Shown: piece by piece, positions 1-8,561 of the stretch
How positions within the stretch are numbered: position 1 is the first letter of the stretch
Layout: each line of letters begins with the position of its first letter
DNA from: Uliginosibacterium sp. 31-16
GTDB lineage: Bacteria > Pseudomonadota > Gammaproteobacteria > Burkholderiales > Rhodocyclaceae
DNA: 64,000 bases
Assembly: GCF_030730865.1 (NCBI RefSeq)
Contig: NZ_JAVALZ010000002.1
Span: 248,001-312,000, forward strand
Reading direction: 5' to 3'
Position numbers and translations under genes: made by a program
The notes under the pieces: generated by a model
Database searches by the model: none
What the model saw: only the letters and a program-made list of their open reading frames with translations
Told to the model about the DNA's origin: nothing

Positions 1-88
1 CCTTCGACTAGCTCAGGACAGGCCAAGTCGAGGGTGGGGCCCACGCCTCGATACATCGGCCTGCGGCCGGCACTCGGCACGAACGGAA
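1..88. repeat. dispersed intergenic repeat, family B copy 1
   Basis: Non-coding sequence starting CCTTCGACTAGCTCAGGACA and ending in CACTCGGCACGAACGG. The segment with CGATACA, a CGG-rich stretch, CACTCGG and CGAACGG recurs near 1436-1546 before the PBP gene. It resembles the short dispersed repeats ending in CGAACGG that are common in proteobacterial intergenic regions. No gene is visible here. Confidence 0.5.
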
Positions 89-126
89 AGTTCAAACTTC
101 ATCGATCTGGATCAATCACATCCCTT

Positions 127-240
127 GAAGAGCCGCACCCGGCAAGACTTTTGAAAGGGCATGGCGCAAGATGCGCTCCCAGCCTGACTCCCCGTGACAG
201 CTACCTGAAGAAGACCGCCCGACGCGGCTCTCCAGCACGC
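127..240. repeat. family A palindromic repeat (GAAGAGCCGC type), two arms
   Basis: The element begins GAAGAGCCGCACCCGG and closes with the inverse arm CCTGAAGAAG...GACGCGGCTCTCCAG. The same arms recur in at least ten other gaps in this window. It is REP/BIME-like: a pair of inverted GC-rich motifs between genes. The rest of 241-377 shows no gene apart from the leader of the next one. Confidence 0.65.
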
Positions 241-377
241 CCTTATCCGGAAAAATGACGTTCTGTTGCTGCCCGATAGGGAATATCCCGATTCAGAGAA
301 GCGTGAAATTTGTCACGATCTCGCCCCTCCCTGCCCGGAGGACATCCTCGGGGCAACTGACAACAAAGGTGCATAAC

Positions 378-1364
378 GTGATTCGCGCAGCAAAAGCATT
401 CGGAATGGTTGGTGCATTCGCCAGCCTGGCAGGCATGTCGACCGCACATGCCAGAGATCTGGTGTTGGCTGAAGTTCAGCCGCAAGGGCACATCCTCGTG
501 CAGACCGAGGAATTCATGAACACCCGCCTCGCCAGCCGGAGCAAAGGCAGCCTGCAGCTGCAGATCAAGCAAGGAGGCCAGCTCTGCAACGAAGCTGCCT
601 GCTGGGAGAAGATCAAGGCCGGCTCACTGGATGTTGCGCGCCTGAATCTGGCTGTACTGTCCAACGATCTGCCGGCCGTCAAGCTGGTGAGCCTGCCTTA
701 TCTGTTCCGCTCACGCGACCACATGTGGCACGTTCTCGCCGGGGATTTCGGCAAACGCATCAACTCCGAGGCCGAGAAAAAAGGCGCAGTCATCCTGGCC
801 TATTACGACAGCGGCACGCGGTCCTTCTACACCACCAAGCAGCCCATCCGCAGCCTGGCCGATTTCTCCGGTCTGCGCATCCGGGTGCAGGATTCACCGG
901 TGTATCAGGACCTCATCAAGATGCTGGGCGGCACGCCGGTCGTCGTCCCTTACGAGAAGATTGATGAAGCGTTCAGGAACGGTCAGATCGATGGCGCCGA
1001 GAACAACATTCCCTCGTACGTATCCAGCGGCCACAGCAAGACGGCCAGATACTTCAGCCGGGACGAGCACAGCACCGTTCCGGAGGTACTCGTCATCTCC
1101 GCCAAAACCTGGGCCAGCCTGAGTCCTGCCGACAAGCAGGCGCTTCAGGCCTCGGCCGTGGAATCCGCCGAATACATGCAGAAGCAGTGGGCCAACAGCG
1201 AAGTCCAGGCCCTCGCTCAAGCCAGAAAGGATGGAGTCACGATCACGGAAAAATCCCAGATCGCCATGACCGGCATTGAAGGTTTTGCCGTGAAGCTGTA
1301 CACGAAATACGTGACCAATGCCGACGATCTGAACACCATTCTGGCCATCCAGCGCGTCAAATAA
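378..1364 (+). CDS. TRAP-type solute-binding protein, DctP family (orphan)
   Basis: Periplasmic receptor of the DctP family (328 aa, the usual family size). The reading frame opens further upstream at 255. The GTG at 378 is chosen because AAAGGT lies just before it and it gives a clean signal peptide ending in THA-RD. Typical DctP features follow: a PYLFRSRDHMW segment, YYDSGTRSFY, the LRIRVQDS region with the Arg that usually binds the ligand carboxylate, and [10 protein letters not shown]. These proteins normally deliver C4-dicarboxylates, sugar acids or similar carboxylates to DctQM permeases. No permease gene is nearby, so the receptor is an orphan here. Close sequence kin are the protein at 15896-16882 and the C-terminal domain of the receptor at 13245-15320. 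With six pectinases in the window, a uronate ligand is plausible but not shown. Confidence 0.88.
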   Translation: MIRAAKAFGMVGAFASLAGMSTAHARDLVLAEVQPQGHILVQTEEFMNTRLASRSKGSLQLQIKQGGQLCNEAACWEKIKAGSLDVARLNLAVLSNDLPAVKLVSLPYLFRSRDHMWHVLAGDFGKRINSEAEKKGAVILAYYDSGTRSFYTTKQPIRSLADFSGLRIRVQDSPVYQDLIKMLGGTPVVVPYEKIDEAFRNGQIDGAENNIPSYVSSGHSKTARYFSRDEHSTVPEVLVISAKTWASLSPADKQALQASAVESAEYMQKQWANSEVQALAQARKDGVTITEKSQIAMTGIEGFAVKLYTKYVTNADDLNTILAIQRVK

Positions 1365-1435
1365 AGCCGGGCGCAAGCGGATAAGGCTCAGTATGCGTCA
1401 AGTGTTGCAACACTCATCGCCGGGCGTTGCCTTTT

Positions 1436-1560
1436 CCAACCGTTCGGGTCGAGTGATGGGCGCAGCCCATCGTATCGAGACCGGGGCCGTACCTCTCGCC
1501 CTGCCCTCGATACACCGCGCAAGCGCGGCACTCGGGCCGAACGGACTTCGGGGCCACAAC
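1436..1560. repeat. dispersed intergenic repeat, family B copy 2
   Basis: Contains AACCGTTCGGGTCGAG on the left and CACTCGGGCCGAACGG on the right, forming inverted ends around CGATACA motifs. It matches the element at 1-88 in ordered short blocks. It lies in the 405-base gap between the DctP gene and the PBP gene, which holds no gene. Confidence 0.5.
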
Positions 1561-1581
1561 AGCTAATTCCGACAGCGCCGC

Positions 1582-1613
1582 GGATAAAGCCCGTCGATTG
1601 GCGGGTTTTATCC
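1582..1613 (+). terminator. hairpin terminator-like element
   Basis: GGATAAAGCCCG and CGGGTTTTATCC form a stem around CGATTGG. The core AAAGCCCGxCGATTGGCGGGTTTT is repeated after katG at 24475, so this is probably a standard terminator cassette of the genome. Confidence 0.55.
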
Positions 1614-1769
1614 CGTATTGGCACGCCCGGGCTCTCTTCCTTTCACTCGTCCTGTCCTCAGAGAACCGGTGTCCACCCGCTATCGGATGGCCCATTGCAG
1701 CGTGTTCCATCAATTCAAGAGCCCGCCCGGCGCGCATAATACGCGGGCCGCTTCAACGCCAATGCTGCC

Positions 1770-4145
1770 GTGCCCTTGCCTCTGCCGAAACCCGACTGGT
1801 CCGCGCTGACCAGCAAACTCAAAGCCCTGCTGCAACGCCTGCGCCACCCGGGCTGGCGCGAAATCCTCGGTCTGCTGGCCGTGCCGCCCGCGCTGCTGCT
1901 GCTGTGGACGCTGCTGCTGATCCCCTTCACGCCGGGTATTTCGGATATCCGCAAGGCGCGCGACGAGTCGCCCACCCGGGTGCTCACGCTGGATGGCAAG
2001 GAGCTCGCCACCTTCAAGCGCGGCAACCGCGACTGGGTCGCGCTGGACGCCATCTCGCCACGCGTCATCGACGCGCTGATCGCCACCGAAGACAAGCGCT
2101 TCTACACGCACCACGGCATCGACTTCTACCGCCTCGGCGGCGCGGTTCTCGCCACCCTGCAGGGTGACACCCAGGGCGGCTCAACCATCACCCAGCAGCT
2201 CGCGCGCAACCTCTTCCCGGAAGACATCGGCCGCCGCCAGAACCTCAACCGCAAGCTCAAGGAAGCCATCACCGCGCTGAAGATCGAAGCGCTCTACTCC
2301 AAGCGCCAGATCCTCGAGACCTACCTCAACACGGTGCCCTTCCTCTACAACGCCTATGGCATCGACATGGCCGCGCGCACCTACTTCGGCAAGCCCGCGC
2401 GCGAGCTGGATCTGCTGGAAAGCGCCACCCTGATCGGCATGCTCAAGGGCACCGCGTACTACAACCCGGTGCAGAATCCCGAGCGCGCCCGCGAACGCCG
2501 CAATCTCGTGCTCTCGCTGATGGCGCAGCAGGACAAGCTCTCAGCCGCACGCTACGAAGCGCTGGCGAAGCGACCACTCAAGCTCGATTTCGAGCGCCAG
2601 AGCGTGGAGCCCGGCGAGGCCCCGCACTTCACCGCCCAGCTCAAGCGCTGGCTCATCGACTGGGCGGACCAGAACGATTACGACATTTACACGGATGGTC
2701 TGGTGGTCGTCACCACGCTGGACTCGCGCCTGCAGAAATACGCCACGCGCGCCGTCGAGCAGCGCGGCCGCCAGCTGCAAGGCATCGCCAATGGCGCCTG
2801 GGCCGGCCAGTGGCACGCTGGCAACCACCTCGTCGAAGCCCTGATCCGTGAGAGCAAGGAATTCAGCGAAGCCGTGCAGGCCGGCGAAGCACCCGAGGCC
2901 GCCATGAAGCGCCTCACGCGCGACGCCACCTTCCTGCGCCAGCTGCGCGAAGACAAGACCCGCGTGCAGGCCGGTTTCCTCGCCATCGACCCGCGCGACG
3001 GCGCGGTGCGTGCCTGGGTCGGCAGCCGCGACTACACCGACGACGCCTGGGACCACGTCCATCAGGCCCGCCGCCAGCCCGGCTCCACCTTCAAGCCCTT
3101 CGTGTATGGCGCGGCCTTCGCCCAGGGCATGAAGCCGGACGACACTTTCCCCGACGCGCCGGTCGAGATCCCGCTCGGCGGCAACGAGGTCTGGCGGCCG
3201 GACGACGGCGAACCTCCCACCAACGAACCGATGACCCTCGCCACCGCGCTGGCTCTCTCGCGCAACCGCATCACCGCGCAAGTCATGCAGCAGGTCGGCC
3301 CTGTCCGCGTCGCGCGGCTGGCCCGCGCCATGGGCGTGCGCGAGAGCAAGCTCGACGAAGTGCCTTCGCTCGCCCTGGGTACCAGCCCCGTCACGCTCTA
3401 CGAAATGGTTTCGGCCTACGCCACGATTGCCGACGAAGGCCGCTACCGCGCCCCGTACATGGTCGCACGCATCGAGAACCGCAAGGGCGAAGTGCTCGCC
3501 GAATTCCAGCCCAACGAGCCGGAGCGCGCGCTGGCCGCCGCCCCGCTCGACACCCTGCTCGACGCCATGCGCGGCGTGGTGCAGCGTGGCACCGGCGCCG
3601 GCATCCGCGCCTGGGGTGTAAAGGGAGATCTGGCAGCCAAGACCGGCACCACTCAGGGCAACACCGATGGCTGGTTCATCCTCATGCACCCGCAGCTCAT
3701 CGGCGGCGCCTGGGTCGGCTTCAACGACGCGCGCATCACCCTGCGCAGCGACTACTGGGGCCAGGGCGCACACAGCGCACTGCCCATCGTCGGCGACGTC
3801 TTCGCCCGCGCCCAGGGCGTACGCTTCATCGACACCGACGCCCGCTTCGCCAGGGCTGTGGACGACACCCTGCTCGGCCGCCTGAACAACTGGTACGACT
3901 CGCTCTTCGGCGACAAGGAAGCGCCCGATGCCGCCGCGTCAGGCCCCCGAGGCCTGGCCGCACCCGCCGCCAGCGCCCCGCAGGCCGAAGCCTCGGTGCC
4001 CGCCTCAGCCCCCGCTGCAGAGGCTTCCGCCCCGGCCGAGCCGACAGCACCGATCAGCGCCCCGGCACCCGCCAGCTCTGCGCCCGCCCCCGCCGCCTCG
4101 GCCCCGGCTACAGCCCCGAACCCCGCCGCCAGCCCAGCGCTGTAA
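1770..4145 (+). CDS. class A penicillin-binding protein (PBP1A-like)
   Basis: Bifunctional peptidoglycan synthase (791 aa) anchored in the inner membrane. It starts at GTG. After a basic, Pro-rich start comes one membrane segment (about residues 35-50). The GT51 glycosyltransferase domain follows, with ATEDKRFYTHHGID and QGGSTITQQLARN. The transpeptidase domain has the active-site SxxK motif in PGSTFKPFVYG, an SRN motif (SRNRITAQ) and KTGTTQGNTDGW. The last 70 residues are Ala/Pro/Ser-rich and low complexity, an extension that PBP1A proteins usually lack. It is monocistronic between intergenic repeats. The family is clear; the exact class (1A, 1C or 2A) is not, so no symbol is given. Confidence 0.9.
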   Translation: MPLPLPKPDWSALTSKLKALLQRLRHPGWREILGLLAVPPALLLLWTLLLIPFTPGISDIRKARDESPTRVLTLDGKELATFKRGNRDWVALDAISPRVIDALIATEDKRFYTHHGIDFYRLGGAVLATLQGDTQGGSTITQQLARNLFPEDIGRRQNLNRKLKEAITALKIEALYSKRQILETYLNTVPFLYNAYGIDMAARTYFGKPARELDLLESATLIGMLKGTAYYNPVQNPERARERRNLVLSLMAQQDKLSAARYEALAKRPLKLDFERQSVEPGEAPHFTAQLKRWLIDWADQNDYDIYTDGLVVVTTLDSRLQKYATRAVEQRGRQLQGIANGAWAGQWHAGNHLVEALIRESKEFSEAVQAGEAPEAAMKRLTRDATFLRQLREDKTRVQAGFLAIDPRDGAVRAWVGSRDYTDDAWDHVHQARRQPGSTFKPFVYGAAFAQGMKPDDTFPDAPVEIPLGGNEVWRPDDGEPPTNEPMTLATALALSRNRITAQVMQQVGPVRVARLARAMGVRESKLDEVPSLALGTSPVTLYEMVSAYATIADEGRYRAPYMVARIENRKGEVLAEFQPNEPERALAAAPLDTLLDAMRGVVQRGTGAGIRAWGVKGDLAAKTGTTQGNTDGWFILMHPQLIGGAWVGFNDARITLRSDYWGQGAHSALPIVGDVFARAQGVRFIDTDARFARAVDDTLLGRLNNWYDSLFGDKEAPDAAASGPRGLAAPAASAPQAEASVPASAPAAEASAPAEPTAPISAPAPASSAPAPAASAPATAPNPAASPAL

Positions 4146-4159
4146 ACCTTTTCAACCGC

Positions 4160-4273
4160 CCTGCCTGCAGAAGCCCGCTGGACGGGCTTGCGGGGGGGGG
4201 GAAGGCTGGAGAGGCGCGTCAGGCGCCGTTCTTCAGGCAGCAGAAATGCAAAGAGCCGCGAGTGCGGCTCTTT
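4160..4273. terminator. post-PBP hairpins, G-run and terminator
   Basis: Holds a family A-like arm (CTGCAGAAGCCCGC), a run of ten G (4192-4201), and a hairpin AAGAGCCGC-GAGT-GCGGCTCTT followed by TTTC at 4251-4273. The last is a good terminator for the PBP gene and is itself built from the family A repeat core. Base composition turns AT-rich immediately after it. Confidence 0.6.
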
Positions 4274-4359
4274 TCATTGGGCAAAAGGTAGGACTGACCT
4301 TGGCTCAAACAAACAACTTTATTGGGAATTCAAATCGCACAAATCTATTTAATCCACCA

Positions 4360-5010
4360 TCAGACAAGATGAAGTTCAATCTGATCGTGAGCCATCCAAT
4401 ACTCTTCCCCCACAAGCTTCAAACCATCTCTTACAATTTTGCGCAAACAAATCTGGTCGGACTTCTCCATCAATTTACTCCAGCAATCCGGATAAGCCTG
4501 CCTCATAACAAAAAGTGAAAATGAAAGCGGAGTCATTTCTCGCCTAAGCGCCAGCCGAACTTGATTATCCAAGCCGATATGGAGATGGGCTTTAGGATGG
4601 CGCCCTTGCATATATGATCCCCCATCCACATCGTACCTAAAAGGGGTTACATTCAAACGAACACCGGCAGTTCCCAATTCGAGTTCGTAATCGTCAAGAA
4701 ACTCACTCCTATTTCTTTGACTATAATCAAACCCCTGTCTATTCAAAAAACCTCTAAAGGTCTCCGCCACAACTGGCGCCTGAATATAACTATAACTAGG
4801 CTCGCCAGAATCATTAAATACAAATAAAGAATGATCTTCTAGTCTAACGTTATACCAGGAATTTTCTATACACGCTTTCCATTGATCAAAATACGAAAGC
4901 TCTCGAAGCTCGCGTATTACGCCATCCGTAATTTTCCAGCCATCAAAGCCATAATCATAAACAGGAAAACTAGACAACCTAAATAACGGCTGAAGCATTT
5001 TTTTGTACAT
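4360..5010 (-). CDS. DUF2290-like protein, partner of the helicase
   Basis: A 216-aa soluble protein with no signal peptide, encoded in markedly AT-rich DNA. It starts 7 bases after the helicase stop, so the two genes form one operon. The segment HPKAHLHIG, then RLALRREMTPLSFSLFVMR and a YPDCW motif, recalls the DUF2290 family, whose members sit beside ATPase/helicase genes; this assignment is from memory. Nothing in the sequence identifies a catalytic activity. In context it could be an effector, a toxin-like subunit or a regulator of the helicase. The family call is moderate; the operon call is strong. Confidence 0.6.
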   Translation of the reverse strand: MYKKMLQPLFRLSSFPVYDYGFDGWKITDGVIRELRELSYFDQWKACIENSWYNVRLEDHSLFVFNDSGEPSYSYIQAPVVAETFRGFLNRQGFDYSQRNRSEFLDDYELELGTAGVRLNVTPFRYDVDGGSYMQGRHPKAHLHIGLDNQVRLALRREMTPLSFSLFVMRQAYPDCWSKLMEKSDQICLRKIVRDGLKLVGEEYWMAHDQIELHLV

Positions 5011-5017
5011 AAAACCA

Positions 5018-7096
5018 TCACTCCAACGTCTTCCTCTTCACTTTCCTTCCTTGTATTTCTCTCAATTTTTTCCGCAAAACATACTCAAGCTCGTCTGGCT
5101 CCATGTCGTTAGCCAGTCTTGAAATTGCATCCTCAACACCTTCGATATCAACGCGTATCAAATCTCGCTTCATGCAATCAATTTCAGGCTGAGTCGGATA
5201 GTTAAACCTAAGATTCGGATAATTAATTTTTGCCAAATCAATCTCCTTGGCAAATTCTTCGGCGGCCATACCGAGCCCAGTAACACAAAGCCACCCCTTC
5301 GCTCTAGTCATCGCAGTAAACGCCTTATTCCTAGACTTAGGAGAGGGAGACAAAAACAGCGCATCTATTCCAATAATATATACAACATAAGCCTCATTGC
5401 CTTTTGCTTTATATATAGTTGAAAGCGTAACTCTTTTATCTATCTGAAAATCCGTCAAACCAAATGACGCTGACTGTAGATTGTTAACGCCTATCCCACG
5501 CTCAAGCAACCCTCGTGTCACCAAACTAAAATATCCGTTAGAGTTTCTGTCATCAGCACATATCACCAAAATATCTTCAGCAGAAACCCCTTCAACACCA
5601 ATGTCCGCACAAATCTTATCAACCACAAATCCAACCTCTTCAGTCGCAGACCTAAAAGACCGAACTTGCACAATTTGATCAATATTATTAGAAGAGCTAA
5701 TTGTAGAAGGAGAATTTTCTTGAGGCCGCGTTATGCAAACAGCCTCGCCAGGATTTAATTCACCATCAACAACCTGATACCCAAAATCCTCCCAGTGTTC
5801 TTTAGACTCCAGAATCTGTGACATCCTTTTCCCATAGACGCCAAATCCAACAGCGTGGGCACACACAAGAATTTCTCTAGGATTTCGATAGCACTTGTGA
5901 AGAATAATATCTTCCTCAAAGGATATTGATGGTTCACCTCTTGCGTCTGTACCAAACAAAGATGACGCTGTAGGTGTTTCAACATCAAATATTGTTTGAA
6001 AAACATCATATGCAATAACAAGCTGCTCCTCCCTTGCAAGAAGCAATGCTAGCCTCATAAACTCAGGAGGAAAATCTTGGGCTTCGTCGACAAAGACGTA
6101 ATCAAATATTGAACTCCGGGAACATGGCGACTCAAGCAACTGACGACAAGCAAAAGCAAACGGCTGCTTCATATCACCTGCTTGTGCTTGACTAAGCGAC
6201 AACGCAGGGACTCCAAATTGTCGCGCTGCGGAATAGTACAAGCCATCTGTCGTCGCCCCCCCCCAGCCGTGTAAAACCCTTATTCTCTGCCAATCAGGGT
6301 CTCTATCTTCGTGCATCCTATAGAAACGCGTAATCAGCTGTTTAATGTGTTGATAAAGACTCTTTGTGTAGAAAGTTACAGCGATCTTTGCGTCTGGATT
6401 TCTAATTGCTGTCATTGCAGCTTTAAGTGCAAGAACCACTGTCTTCCCTGACCCAGCCAGCCCCCTAATACGCTGCGGCCCATAAACCTCGGTCATGTAA
6501 GCAACACGTTGATCTCGATCAAACCTTCTAATTTCCTCTTCTAGCCTTGAAATAATCGATATTCGACTTTGCGCCTCAAAGCCCGCCAAATTTCTTTCTT
6601 TTGGTTTAACAAGAGCTTTGGAACCATCCAAAACAGAAATCAGCTCATCATAGGCGTCACTAGGGAGCGCATCCCCTCTTCGTTTAGAATTAAAATAATC
6701 GGCAATCTCCCTAACCCCAACCAATAAATCATCCGATCCTTCACCTTCTTGAGCCCATAATTTTGCGTCTAAATCAAATTTCAGACTCGCTCTACCCGAA
6801 CGAAGCCTCGGATATCTCACTAGTCTTGAAAATATTTGACTAAAAGCGCCCTCCAGTCGTCCAACAGCATCTGGACTTGATGAAAATGAAATAAGACAAA
6901 CGCCATGAAAAGGACTTACAACCACTAAATCTGCAACAAGAAGATTTTCTTCCTCTCGAAACAAAGGAAATGAAAAAAACAGTACCCCTTGATCCAAGCC
7001 CAGATCTTGCTGATTCTCCTGCAGAAAATCGACCAAGGTTCGTGCATCCGGACTAGCACGGACAACGGACTCCTTCGGAAAAATTTGTAAGGTCAT
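5018..7096 (-). CDS. SF1 (UvrD/Rep-like) helicase with NERD-like N-terminal region
   Basis: A 692-aa ATPase. The Walker A motif is RGLAGSGKTVV (about residue 212) and Walker B is FVDEAQDFPPEF (about 332). Motif V is STIYKAKGNEAYVV and motif VI is AFTAMTRAKGWLCVTG. Motif III reads IAYDVFQTIF instead of the usual GDxxQ. The first 100 residues contain ADLVVVSPFHGVCLISF, which looks like the core of a NERD/PD-(D/E)xK fold, but the expected E-x-K is replaced, so nuclease activity may be lost. Codon use and base composition are AT-rich, unlike all neighbours. It is the first gene of a two-gene operon. A mobile defence or DNA/RNA-processing role is inferred. No strong ribosome binding site precedes the ATG. 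Confidence 0.85.
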   Translation of the reverse strand: MTLQIFPKESVVRASPDARTLVDFLQENQQDLGLDQGVLFFSFPLFREEENLLVADLVVVSPFHGVCLISFSSSPDAVGRLEGAFSQIFSRLVRYPRLRSGRASLKFDLDAKLWAQEGEGSDDLLVGVREIADYFNSKRRGDALPSDAYDELISVLDGSKALVKPKERNLAGFEAQSRISIISRLEEEIRRFDRDQRVAYMTEVYGPQRIRGLAGSGKTVVLALKAAMTAIRNPDAKIAVTFYTKSLYQHIKQLITRFYRMHEDRDPDWQRIRVLHGWGGATTDGLYYSAARQFGVPALSLSQAQAGDMKQPFAFACRQLLESPCSRSSIFDYVFVDEAQDFPPEFMRLALLLAREEQLVIAYDVFQTIFDVETPTASSLFGTDARGEPSISFEEDIILHKCYRNPREILVCAHAVGFGVYGKRMSQILESKEHWEDFGYQVVDGELNPGEAVCITRPQENSPSTISSSNNIDQIVQVRSFRSATEEVGFVVDKICADIGVEGVSAEDILVICADDRNSNGYFSLVTRGLLERGIGVNNLQSASFGLTDFQIDKRVTLSTIYKAKGNEAYVVYIIGIDALFLSPSPKSRNKAFTAMTRAKGWLCVTGLGMAAEEFAKEIDLAKINYPNLRFNYPTQPEIDCMKRDLIRVDIEGVEDAISRLANDMEPDELEYVLRKKLREIQGRKVKRKTLE

Positions 7097-7198
7097 ATAG
7101 ATGGGTCAGAAATTATCGGCAATACCGAAGCTTTAACACACAATTGCAATTCAGAACAGATAAACGTACATGTACGGCACAGCATAAAAATTGCGCGA

Positions 7199-7480
7199 TC
7201 AAGTCTTGCCGTTCCCCGAAAACCCATAACAGCTCCGCATCCCGATCCGCTGCCGGCACCTTGGAAAATTCCGGCAGCCCCAGAAGCTCCCGCTTTTCCC
7301 TTCCCGCGCCACCATCTTGATGCCGCAATGGCCGCAGGTCGGCGTGGTCCAGTCGCCCTCGGTGGCGAGTTCCAGCAGGCGTTTTGCCGCGTCCGGCGCC
7401 AGCAGGCCGATCAGGCCCAGCAGGCGCGGGCCGTCGATCAGTTCGATCCGGTTCTCGCGTGCGAAGACCTGGCAACAGCG
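7199..7480 (-). pseudogene. C-terminal remnant of an Mrr-like/zinc-finger protein
   Basis: The minus strand reads an open segment ending TTPTCGHCGIKMVAREG, then FWGCRNFPRCR, then a stop at 7199. This is the topoisomerase-type four-Cys zinc finger (CxxC...CxxxxxxC) and the preceding helix seen at the end of the intact protein at 59299-60195 (TTPSCPTCGLKMIS, YWGCRAFPRCK). No start codon or N-terminal domain remains. The segment is cut off exactly at the stop of the membrane-protein gene at 7481. It lies at the upstream edge of the AT-rich island, consistent with DNA loss at an insertion site. Confidence 0.7.
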
Positions 7481-8296
7481 TCACGTCTTGCCTTTCGCCA
7501 ACCCGACCGAAATTTCCACCTTGTCCCGCTCGATTACCTGCACCTGATTCTGTGCCGGCAGGTACAGCGCCAATAGCTTGTCTGAGCTGTCGATCAGAAA
7601 GCCTTGCAACTCGGGCTTGCCTTCGCGCCTGAGCGTGACGCATCGACGCGCTGGCTCGGCCAGTGGACAACCTTCTGTGTATTTCGCCAATTGGCTCTGC
7701 GCATCCTCTGCCGCCTGCTCAATGGCAAGCTGCGCCGGCAGAAAGATGAATGCCACGGCAACAATGGGAGCAACAGCAATGCTCAGGCAGACGAAGGCCA
7801 TATAGCCGTAACTGAACACCCCGGCGAGCAGCCATTTCGGCCAGCCCTTTACCGCGCGCCGCAGAATCCGTTTCGGGATTTGCTCCTGCCCATAGACCAG
7901 CGCGCACACACCAATCCATGCCAGCGTTCCAACGACCAGCCCCCAAGCAGCCAGTTTCCACCACTCCGTTGTGAAAAAGACCCACAGCTTGAACAGCCCT
8001 AGCAGGACAACCTTGTAGCCACAAATCAGGATCCACTCGACGGACTTGGGGAACAGGTCAGCATCCAACCCGAAGGCTTTAACGTATTCGCTGTGATAGA
8101 TGTAACCGGCCACATGCAGGGCCAGGCCGCCAAAGGTGATGAGGGCGGCACTCCATTTGAGCAGAGCGGACCAGATGGCAGCCAGAGGGTTGTCGGCAGA
8201 CGCCGGTTCCGGCGATGGGGACGGAGGCGAATCGGGAGCCAGCTCGCGTTGCACGTGCTCGTGAAGCTGCTGCATCGAACCACTCCAGCCGTCCAT
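7481..8296 (-). CDS. membrane protein of unknown function
   Basis: 271 aa. The cytoplasmic-looking N-terminus (about 40 residues) is Pro/Ser-rich. Four hydrophobic segments follow: around residues 47-67, 85-110, 115-135 and 160-185. The C-terminal domain of about 85 residues is hydrophilic and contains CPLAEPARRCVTLRREGKP and a beta-rich tail (FLIDSSDKLLALYLP, VQVIERDKVEISV). I do not recognise the family. A consensus CRP-type palindrome lies about 100 bases upstream. Its stop codon abuts the decayed zinc-finger remnant. Confidence 0.75.
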   Translation of the reverse strand: MDGWSGSMQQLHEHVQRELAPDSPPSPSPEPASADNPLAAIWSALLKWSAALITFGGLALHVAGYIYHSEYVKAFGLDADLFPKSVEWILICGYKVVLLGLFKLWVFFTTEWWKLAAWGLVVGTLAWIGVCALVYGQEQIPKRILRRAVKGWPKWLLAGVFSYGYMAFVCLSIAVAPIVAVAFIFLPAQLAIEQAAEDAQSQLAKYTEGCPLAEPARRCVTLRREGKPELQGFLIDSSDKLLALYLPAQNQVQVIERDKVEISVGLAKGKT

Positions 8297-8396
8297 GCCA
8301 TCGGTCTCCGTATGCTTTTGTTCGAAACGATTCTAAAGGGCCCGGCTGTTATTTTGGGCAAGCACTGCGACCGGACTTGCATATTTCATGCGGAAA

Positions 8397-8412
8397 TGTG
8401 ATTTGCATCACA
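8397..8412. promoter_or_regulatory. putative CRP/Crp-Fnr family binding site
   Basis: TGTGATTTGCATCACA is an exact TGTGA-N6-TCACA palindrome. It lies 101 bases before the start of the membrane-protein gene at 8296 (minus strand) and beyond the 3' end of the LysR gene, so the membrane protein is the only sensible target. The rest of 8297-8561 shows no gene. Confidence 0.55.
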
Positions 8413-8561
8413 CCTGCGTGGATCGCCGGGCGGCGCTTGCCTCCACGGACACCCTGCGGAGCGGACGTGCCGGAGGCTCAGCGCGGGCAGACGACCGCAA
8501 CGACGGGAGGTGTGCTGCGGGGCAGCTGGCTGCGTACTCAGGATCATGCCATCAGCAAGGC

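Noticed and set aside
4360-7480. AT-rich island as a prophage or insertion sequence
   Set aside because: No integrase, transposase, terminal inverted repeats, tRNA or target-site duplication could be recognised.
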